Assembly (NCBI GenBank): GCA_050018455.1
Contig: JBEKAA010000009.1
Coordinates: 65,976 to 129,975 of the forward strand
Direction of reading: 5' to 3'
DNA: 64,000 nt
Source: RBG-13-68-16 sp050018455
GTDB lineage: Bacteria; Acidobacteriota; Thermoanaerobaculia; Thermoanaerobaculales; Thermoanaerobaculaceae
Part shown: positions 59,001 to 64,000 of the stretch, piece by piece
How positions within the stretch are numbered: position 1 is the stretch's first letter
Layout: the number at the start of each line of letters is the position of its first letter
The notes under the pieces: generated by a model
What the model saw: only the letters and a program-made list of their open reading frames with translations
Database searches by the model: none
What the model was told of the DNA's origin: nothing
Translations under genes and position numbers: made by a program

Positions 59001-59441
59001 TTCGTCGGCTGCGACCGGCTCTTCATCCTCGGCTACGGCCTCGGCCACGGCGTCGCCCTCGAGGGCGCGCTCAAGTGCAAGGAGGTGACGGGGGTCCCGT
59101 GCGAGGGGATGTTCTCCTCGGAGTTCAAGCACGGCCCGCTCGCCATGGTCGAGGAGGACACCCCGGTGTTCTTCACCGCGCCGCCCTCCGGCACCGAGAT
59201 GCTCACCAACCACGTCACCGAGGTGACCGCGCGCGCCGGCCACGCCACCGTGCTCGCCGCGCCGAACCGGCAGCTGCAGTCCGAGGCGTCGCACTTCGTC
59301 GCGCTCCCGGTCGGCTCCGACCTCGAGTACGCCATCGTCGGCACGGTCCCGTTCCAGCTCCTCGCGTACCACCTCGCCGTCGCCAAGGGGATGGACCCCG
59401 ACTACCCGAGGAACCTGTCGAAGACGCTGACGGTGGACTGA
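59001..59441 (+). pseudogene. glmS: GlmS C-terminal part beyond the in-frame TAG
   Basis: The same frame continues without another stop for 147 codons: FVGCDRLFILGYGLGHGVALEGALKCKEVTGVPCEG is the second SIS domain. FKHGPLAMVEEDTPVFF is the conserved Glu/His region, and MDPDYPRNLSKTLTVD is the usual GlmS C-terminus (DxPRNLxKxVTV). Together with the upstream part this makes 596 residues, normal for GlmS. An independent start (ATG 59085) exists but would give an isolated 118-residue fragment. One base change (for example GAG to TAG) explains the break. Confidence 0.85.
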
Positions 59442-59445
59442 GAGG

Positions 59446-59515
59446 CAGTTGACAGTCGACAGTTGACAGTCTTCCCCCGCCACCCGAAGACAGTTGACAG
59501 TCGACAGTTGACAGT
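59446..59515 (+). repeat. Two identical 25-bp copies of a CAGTTGACAGTCGA-type palindromic word
   Basis: Copies at 59446-59470 and 59491-59515. Each is CAGTTGACAGT, CGA, CAGTTGACAGT, itself a direct repeat of an 11-mer. It is followed at 59517-59540 by a CCACCCCCCACCCAGC string that also ends a similar GACAGC-word block at 61840-61890. It fills the start of the 353-nt gap after glmS; no gene. Confidence 0.75.
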
Positions 59516-59565
59516 TTCCCCCACCCCCCACCCAGCAAAGGGACGAAAAACGACACATCTGTTGC

Positions 59566-59644
59566 TGTGGAGCGCGCCCTCCGGGCGTGCTCTAAAGTCA
59601 CATGCGGGGGCTCGCAAGAGCACGCGCGGAGCGCGCGTTCCACA
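59566..59644. repeat. Inverted repeat with TGTGGAGCGCGC ... GCGCGCGTTCCACA arms
   Basis: The left arm TGTGGAGCGCGCCCTCCGGG with CGTGCTCT pairs with AGAGCACG and CGCGGAGCGCGCGTTCCACA on the right; the loop is about 23 nt. The right arm recurs once more near 32778-32808. No gene; the rest of the gap to 59794 shows nothing I recognise. Confidence 0.7.
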
Positions 59645-59794
59645 GAGACAAGGAGCTGTCGAGGTCCGTCCGCCAGCACGGCAGCAAGGAACTCACCATC
59701 AACAGTTATCCCCACTCCCTCACCCGGCTCAGGGACAAGACGGACGACGACCTGCAAATGCACGGCAGCGGCGAATTGGGTCTAGACTTGGAGC

Positions 59795-61129
59795 ATGATT
59801 CTGACAAGTGCATTGGTTCTGCTGGCTGCGTCCGCGTTTCAGGCGCCCGCCCCCGAGCCGACGAAAACGTCCGTCCTCCCATCCGACTGTGGGCTCACCG
59901 AGAAGCAGGTAATCGACCTCGCGTTTCCCGGGTACCGGGCGGACAGGACCGATCCGAGCAAGCAAGACGATCCAGCCGATCTGGACTTCTACCAGGCAAA
60001 GATTGTCGACGCCTTGATGACGAGCTTCGGCAGGGGTTTCGGTTCGTTTGTCGTCGCAGTCGTCGACATCACAACCAATTGTGACTTCTGCCAGAAGACC
60101 ACCCTGGTCGTGATTGACAAAGCGACGCACGAACTCGTGTGGCGGCTCGCAGCCGAAGGAATCTCTCGACCCCAGGAAAACAAGAAGGCCCTGCGCACTG
60201 TCCGACTCTTCCCCGACGACCCTGTCCTGACGCTGGTTTTCCGCTCGGACAGCATCGGCTGCACAGGAGGTTGCGGAGCCATGGAGTTCGACGAGCACTG
60301 GCTGCATCCCCGACTCACAGAAGAAAGCAGCCTCGTATTTGACACCGTTTGGGAGGGGGCCGTAGCGTCTTCCACCGCTGGACGTCGCGGCGGAACCTGG
60401 AGCCGGGCTTGCAGTTCTATCCAATCTCTCTGGCCTCGACGTGCCTACCGTCTTCGGCGGTGGGTTGAGGCAGGCTGGCTCCCAAAACCCGACCGCGAGA
60501 ATCCAGTGGCCAGCCCTTGTGGCGGGACAGACTGGTCCTTCGGTTCCGTCGTCTTCGAATTCGAGCAAGACATGGAACAAAACGGAACTGCTCCGGCCCT
60601 CTCACTGGCCGGAAATGGTACATGGCAAAGATGGGACCGGCGACCGACAGTCACCTTCCCGTTCAACTTGAAGGCAAATCGACTGCTCTACGACGGTGAG
60701 CTTCCCGCGCCAAGAGAGCCTTCCAGGAGGATGGACGTCCCATCTCCAGGGGGTGCAATCGCGTTCCGAAGGACGCCGCGCGCTCCCGGAGCGTTGGAGG
60801 GCGGAGTGGAGCTCATCCGCCCCAGGGATGGCCAGGTACTGCGCACGATCCCTGATGCGACATGGGTGAATGACGCTGAACGCAGGAACGAGTACTTTGG
60901 TTACCGGTTTCTTGCCATCGGCTGGTCGGCGGGCGGAACGCGCGCGCTGGCCATCATCGAAACCGAGCTTATCGGCCTTCCGCCGGTACTCGTCTCGCTT
61001 TCACCCGATGGCAGCGACGATCGCTGGGAGGGCCTCCTGGCCTCAGCCGCCAAAGTGCCCGGCGATGGCTTCATCCTCGACTTGCCGGAACCTGCGGCGG
61101 AACCGACGAAACACTCCACGAAGCGCTAG
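59795..61129 (+). CDS. Secreted protein of unknown function
   Basis: 444 residues. A signal peptide (MILTSALVLLAASAFQAPA) follows a TTGGAGC Shine-Dalgarno sequence. N-terminal part: DCGLTEKQVIDLAFPGYRADRTD and VVAVVDITTNCDFCQKTTLVVIDKATHELVWRLA, with several Cys that could form disulfides. The C-terminal part (from about 330) reads like a beta-propeller strand set: GYRFLAIGWSAGGTRALAIIETEL and PPVLVSLSPDGSDDRWEGLL. The middle (about 185-250) is Arg/Trp-rich and unlike folded protein, and another frame there reads more plausibly (NLEPGLQFYPISLASTCL), so two compensating frameshifts are possible. Base composition is less GC-rich than its neighbours. No family recognised. Confidence 0.6.
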   Translation: MILTSALVLLAASAFQAPAPEPTKTSVLPSDCGLTEKQVIDLAFPGYRADRTDPSKQDDPADLDFYQAKIVDALMTSFGRGFGSFVVAVVDITTNCDFCQKTTLVVIDKATHELVWRLAAEGISRPQENKKALRTVRLFPDDPVLTLVFRSDSIGCTGGCGAMEFDEHWLHPRLTEESSLVFDTVWEGAVASSTAGRRGGTWSRACSSIQSLWPRRAYRLRRWVEAGWLPKPDRENPVASPCGGTDWSFGSVVFEFEQDMEQNGTAPALSLAGNGTWQRWDRRPTVTFPFNLKANRLLYDGELPAPREPSRRMDVPSPGGAIAFRRTPRAPGALEGGVELIRPRDGQVLRTIPDATWVNDAERRNEYFGYRFLAIGWSAGGTRALAIIETELIGLPPVLVSLSPDGSDDRWEGLLASAAKVPGDGFILDLPEPAAEPTKHSTKR

Positions 61130-61171
61130 GGGGCTCGAAGCCGGGCTGCGGTGGGAACGTGGGGGTCGTCG

Positions 61172-61543
61172 TCAGGACGAGACGAAGCGGACGTTGGGGA
61201 GGCCCTTGAAGTGGGCGTCCTGGGTGAGGACGACGGCGTCGTGGGCGCTGGCGGTCGCGAGGATGACGGCGTCCGCGAGCGGCAGGCCGAGCTCCGAGCC
61301 AAGCTTCGCGGCGTTCATCGCGAGGCCGGCGTCGAGCGGCGCGACCCGTCCCTGCTGCATCAGCGCGGCGGCCTCGAGCGCCGGGCCCTCGCCGCGCTCC
61401 TGCAGCACCTTCTTGAAGACCTCGAGGATGCAGACCGTCGGCACGAGCACGTCGGCGGTCTTCTCGATCGCCTTCGCGTAGGCGTCCGCACGCGGACCGT
61501 CGGCGAGGTACTCGAGCCAGCCACAGGAATCGACGAGGATCAC
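61172..61543 (-). CDS. vapC: PIN-domain toxin (VapC-type ribonuclease)
   Basis: 123 residues. The four acidic PIN positions are visible: Asp in VILVDSCGWLEYLADG (start), Glu in VPTVCILEVFKKVL, Asp in LGLPLADAVILATA, and Asp in VVLTQDAHFKGLPNV. The start is a GTG at 61543 overlapping the antitoxin stop (GTGA), as usual for these pairs. It would cleave RNA unless bound by the adjacent AbrB-fold antitoxin. A longer frame to 61807 runs across the antitoxin gene and is not real. Confidence 0.88.
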   Translation of the reverse strand: MILVDSCGWLEYLADGPRADAYAKAIEKTADVLVPTVCILEVFKKVLQERGEGPALEAAALMQQGRVAPLDAGLAMNAAKLGSELGLPLADAVILATASAHDAVVLTQDAHFKGLPNVRFVSS

Positions 61544-61746
61544 AGCCGGTCCTCGTCGCGCGCCACGGCCGTATCCATGCCCTTCAGCATCCCGCGCATC
61601 TCGCGCGCCTTCCGCACCGGCACGAACTCGATGCGCCCGTCGTACAGGAAGATCTGGACGTCCTCCCCGACCCTGATCCCGAGCCGCTCGCGCACGTCGC
61701 GCGGGATCACCACCTGGTACTTGGGCGAGACCTTGACCGTCGCCAT
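61540..61746 (-). CDS. vapB: AbrB/SpoVT-fold antitoxin (VapB-type)
   Basis: 68 residues. MATVKVSPKYQVVIPRDVRERLGIRVGEDVQIFLYDGRIEFVPV is a textbook swapped-hairpin AbrB DNA-binding domain (the 'K-QVxIPxxVRExLGI' motif). The remaining 25 residues (AREMRGMLKGMDTAVARDEDRL) form the toxin-binding tail. ATG 61746 follows GGAGGCGG. It binds its toxin and, with it, the operator just upstream. Confidence 0.9.
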   Translation of the reverse strand: MATVKVSPKYQVVIPRDVRERLGIRVGEDVQIFLYDGRIEFVPVRKAREMRGMLKGMDTAVARDEDRL

Positions 61747-61768
61747 TGCCGCCTCCATCGATCAGAAT

Positions 61769-61781
61769 ATCGTACAACGAT
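61769..61781 (-). promoter_or_regulatory. Palindromic operator candidate of the toxin-antitoxin pair
   Basis: ATCGT-TGT-ACGAT on the minus strand, 23 nt before the antitoxin ATG and overlapping a TACGAT -10-like hexamer. It fits an autoregulatory AbrB-type site. Confidence 0.45.
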
Positions 61782-62307
61782 GGTTGTGTCGATCGTCCCG
61801 GAGACAATGAACGCTACGTGGTCCGCAACACCCACACGGCGGGGCTGACAGCTCACAGCCGACAGCTCCCCGCCACCCCCCACCCAGCCATGAGACGTTG
61901 CGAAGCTCGCAGCGCTGCGGGCGGGGGCTTTGATCTGCCCCTCGGATGAAGCGGCGATTGCTCCGAGGCCGCGGCGCCCCCAGCGCGGATCGCCACCGCG
62001 AGTTCGCCAAGCCGTGCGGGGGCGGGGGTTAATCCGCCCCGCGGGCCGAGGAGATATGGCGCCCGAGCGTGCGGGCACCGAGCGGCCAGAGCGGCGGGTG
62101 GAAACGCTGGCCCTGCCGGAGCGCAGCGGAGGCAGGGAACAGCGAGGGTCCGCACGCCGGTCTGGCCTGCTCGGTCGCTCACTCCGGCGTGTCGCTCGGG
62201 CTGCGCTCGATGTCCGAGCCCACGGGGCAAGAAAAGAACCCAAGCACGGAGCGCCACAACGACCTCGGCTACAGAGCGGTATGATTCACCCTGCACAGGA
62301 GGCGCAC
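61782..62307. other. Gene-free stretch between the toxin-antitoxin pair and the amidohydrolase
   Basis: No convincing gene. At 61840-61890 a block of GACAGC/CACAGC words is followed by CCACCCCCCACCCAGC, echoing 59446-59540. From about 61930 to 62230 the sequence is GC-rich, with phrases (TCGCTCGGGCTGCGCTCGAT, GAGCCCACGGGGCAAG) that recur in the last 200 nt of the window. Short open frames here have no signal. Confidence 0.45.
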
Positions 62308-63750
62308 ATGAGACGCAGTTCTCGCCAGATCCGAAACATCGTGGTCCTGATGGTGGCGGCGATGGCCGCCGGTTCGTTCGCGGCCGCCGGGAACAATGCG
62401 CCGGCGGTGAGGGCGCTGGTGGGCGGGACGCTGGTGGACGGGACCGGCGCGGCGCCGGTTAAGGACGCGGTGGTGGTCATCCGCGAGGGCCGGATCGCCT
62501 GCGCCGGGACGCGCGCGGCGTGCCCCGTGCCGGCAGGCGCCGAGGTGCTCGACGTCAGGGGTTCGTGGGTGACGCCTGGGCTGATCGACGCCCATGTGCA
62601 CTTCGGTCAGACCGGGTGGGCCGACGGGCGGCCCGACTCCCTGGACCTCCGCGACCGCTACCCGTACGATCAGGTGCAGGCCGGCCTCCGCGAGCACCCG
62701 GAGCGCTTCCTCCGCTCCTACCTGTGCTCGGGCGTGACGGCGGTGTTCGACGTCGGCGGCTACCCGTGGAGCTGGGACCTGCGCGCTCGCACCGCGGAAA
62801 ATCCGGACGCGCCCCACGTCGCCGCAGCGGGGCCGCTGCTCTCCACCCGCGACCACTGGCTCAACGTCCCGGCGGAGCGCCAGTTCATCTACCTGACCGA
62901 CGAGAAGACTGCGCGCGAGGGCGTGCGCTACCTGGCGGCCAACGGCACCGACGCGGTGAATGTCTGGTTCATCATGGTCAAGGAGCGGCCGTTCGAGGAG
63001 ATGGCCGCCGTCGTGCGCGCGGCCGCCGACGAGGCCCGCACGCTCGGCCTGCGGCTGATCGTCCACGCCACCGGGCTGAAGGAAGCCAAGGAGGCGCTGC
63101 GGGCAGGCGCCAAGATCCTCGTGCACAGCGTAGACGACCTGCCGGTGGACGACGAGTTCATCTCGATGGCCAAGGCGAACGGCACGATCTACTGCCCCAC
63201 GCTGACCGTGGTCGGCGGCTACCTGCGGATGTTCGACGCGGCCGCCACGCACACGCCGCCGGTCGTGGACGACCCCAACGGATGCGTCGACCCCGTCACG
63301 CTTGCGCACGTCGCCGAGACCGCATCGCTGACGCTCGACCCGGCCGTCGTCCAGCAGAAGGACGACCGCACCCGCGCCCGCGTCAACGCGGCCAACCCCG
63401 TCATGGCCGCAAACCTGAAGCGCGTGACCGCCGCCGGGATCCCCGTCGCGATGGGCACCGACGCCGGGAACCCGCTCACGCTGCACGGGCCCGCGGTGTA
63501 CGCGGAGATGGAGGCGATGCAGGCCGACGGCATGACGCCGATGCAGGTGCTCGTGGCTTCGACGCGGACGGGGGCGCTCGCCCTCGGCTCGGCAGGCAAG
63601 GATCTCGGCACCGTCGAGGCAGGCAAGGTCGCGGATCTCCTGGTGGTCGCCGCCGACCCCACCAGCGACATCGCCGCGATGCGAACGGTGCGCCTGGTCA
63701 TCCGGGGCGGCACTGTGCACCGGGTGGCCGACCTGGCAGCCGCCCGCTGA
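62308..63750 (+). CDS. Exported metal-dependent amidohydrolase (imidazolonepropionase/prolidase-like)
   Basis: 480 residues. ATG 62308 follows AGGAGG. A signal peptide is at about 1-27 (VVLMVAAMAAGSFAAAG). The composite domain (RALVGGTLVDGTGAAPVKDAVVVIREGRIACAG) leads to the metal motif PGLIDAHVHFG (about 90-100). Later metal or active-site positions are HATGLKEAKEAL, ILVHSVDD and MGTDAGNPLTLHG. The ending GTVEAGKVADLLVVAADP is standard for the superfamily. Probably a periplasmic peptidase or cyclic-imide hydrolase; the substrate is not evident. A run-through frame opens at 61930 but has no coding signal before the ATG. Confidence 0.9.
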   Translation: MRRSSRQIRNIVVLMVAAMAAGSFAAAGNNAPAVRALVGGTLVDGTGAAPVKDAVVVIREGRIACAGTRAACPVPAGAEVLDVRGSWVTPGLIDAHVHFGQTGWADGRPDSLDLRDRYPYDQVQAGLREHPERFLRSYLCSGVTAVFDVGGYPWSWDLRARTAENPDAPHVAAAGPLLSTRDHWLNVPAERQFIYLTDEKTAREGVRYLAANGTDAVNVWFIMVKERPFEEMAAVVRAAADEARTLGLRLIVHATGLKEAKEALRAGAKILVHSVDDLPVDDEFISMAKANGTIYCPTLTVVGGYLRMFDAAATHTPPVVDDPNGCVDPVTLAHVAETASLTLDPAVVQQKDDRTRARVNAANPVMAANLKRVTAAGIPVAMGTDAGNPLTLHGPAVYAEMEAMQADGMTPMQVLVASTRTGALALGSAGKDLGTVEAGKVADLLVVAADPTSDIAAMRTVRLVIRGGTVHRVADLAAAR

Positions 63751-64000
63751 GGCGCCGGCCTCCGCTTCTTTTGCACTCCGTGCCCGGGTCTTCATTTGCC
63801 CCGCGGGCTCGGATTTGTCTCTCGGGCTGCGCATCGTGGGCCCGCTGCTTCCACTGCGTGGAGGCTGTCTTTCGTGCCCCACGGGTTCCGCGACCTTCAG
63901 CGCTTGCTCGTCCCCGCGGTCCCTTGCTTTGTCCACTGCGTGGAGGCTTTCTTTCTTTGCCCCGTGGGCTCGGAGGCGTCGCTCGGGCTGCGCATCGAGC
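63751..64000. other. Gene-free right edge with short repeated phrases
   Basis: Two variants of a phrase of about 45 nt, 'ccccg(c/t)gggctcgga---tc-ctcgggctgcgcatcg', occur at about 63797-63835 and 63958-63999. Between them are 'ccactgcgtggaggct(g/t)tcttt' twice (near 63852 and 63932). Related phrases are at 5300-5450 and 62180-62235. No gene is seen. Confidence 0.5.

Noticed and set aside
57651..59441. Amber (TAG) reassignment to pyrrolysine or another residue
   Set aside because: TAG is the ordinary stop of other genes here (hydA at 9713, chrA at 47945, the CPDGEY-protein gene at 28430), and no Pyl genes are seen.

Overview
The window looks like one contiguous stretch of a GC-rich (clearly above 60% GC) Gram-negative bacterial chromosome. 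Outer-membrane beta-barrel proteins, sigma/anti-sigma pairs, a Ser/Thr kinase fused to TPRs, an archaeal-type split glutamate synthase, an NAD-linked [FeFe] hydrogenase and many secreted Ig/CARDB proteins together suggest an anaerobic or facultative member of Acidobacteriota (Thermoanaerobaculia-like) or a neighbouring phylum. That placement is inference; there is no rRNA in the window. No tRNA, rRNA, CRISPR array or intact transposase was seen.

Layout. 0-5.1 kb: a partial membrane-protein gene, then a tightly overlapping minus-strand thiamine operon thiC-thiM-thiE-thiL-thiD behind a TPP riboswitch with a built-in terminator. 5.5-13.1 kb: a receiver protein, the trimeric [FeFe] hydrogenase hydCBA behind a CRP-type palindrome, and two sensor kinases. 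13.2-17.8 kb (minus): porin, ammonium transporter, and a NarL-type two-component pair. 17.9-32.3 kb: a sigma factor and a membrane Ser/Thr kinase, an 1840-residue Ig/beta-barrel outer-membrane protein, and six small or medium secreted proteins on both strands. 32.9-34.9 kb: groES-groEL with a CIRCE-like operator. 35.0-42.9 kb (minus): exopolysaccharide genes, a rhomboid protease and an asparagine synthetase. 43.0-48.7 kb: a sigma/anti-sigma/Spy-like operon, a metallo-beta-lactamase-fold hydrolase, ygfZ, chrA and a secreted protein. 49.2-56.1 kb (minus): the nitrogen-assimilation operon gltB2-gltB1/3-glnA. 56.7-63.8 kb: a second MBL hydrolase, a glmS gene broken by an in-frame TAG, a secreted protein, a vapBC-type pair and an exported amidohydrolase.

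The two most unusual signals are these. (1) The giant outer-membrane protein and four of the secreted-protein genes, on both strands, share a bipartite upstream motif GTGCGRTY-N12-RRCGTTYY with exactly 12 nt between halves. It looks like an alternative-sigma promoter, and the cluster begins with a sigma factor whose own gene has good housekeeping promoters. (2) A structured element of about 134 bp occurs five times at four loci, always just 3' of a minus-strand gene and in the same orientation. Its central hairpin is maintained by compensatory base changes. Longer 'word-mosaic' inverted repeats sit next to several copies, and one short piece of that mosaic has inserted, in frame and with an 8-bp duplication, into the glutamate synthase gene.

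Nitrogen handling recurs across the window (amtB, glnA, glutamate synthase, asnB, glmS), but the genes are in separate transcription units.
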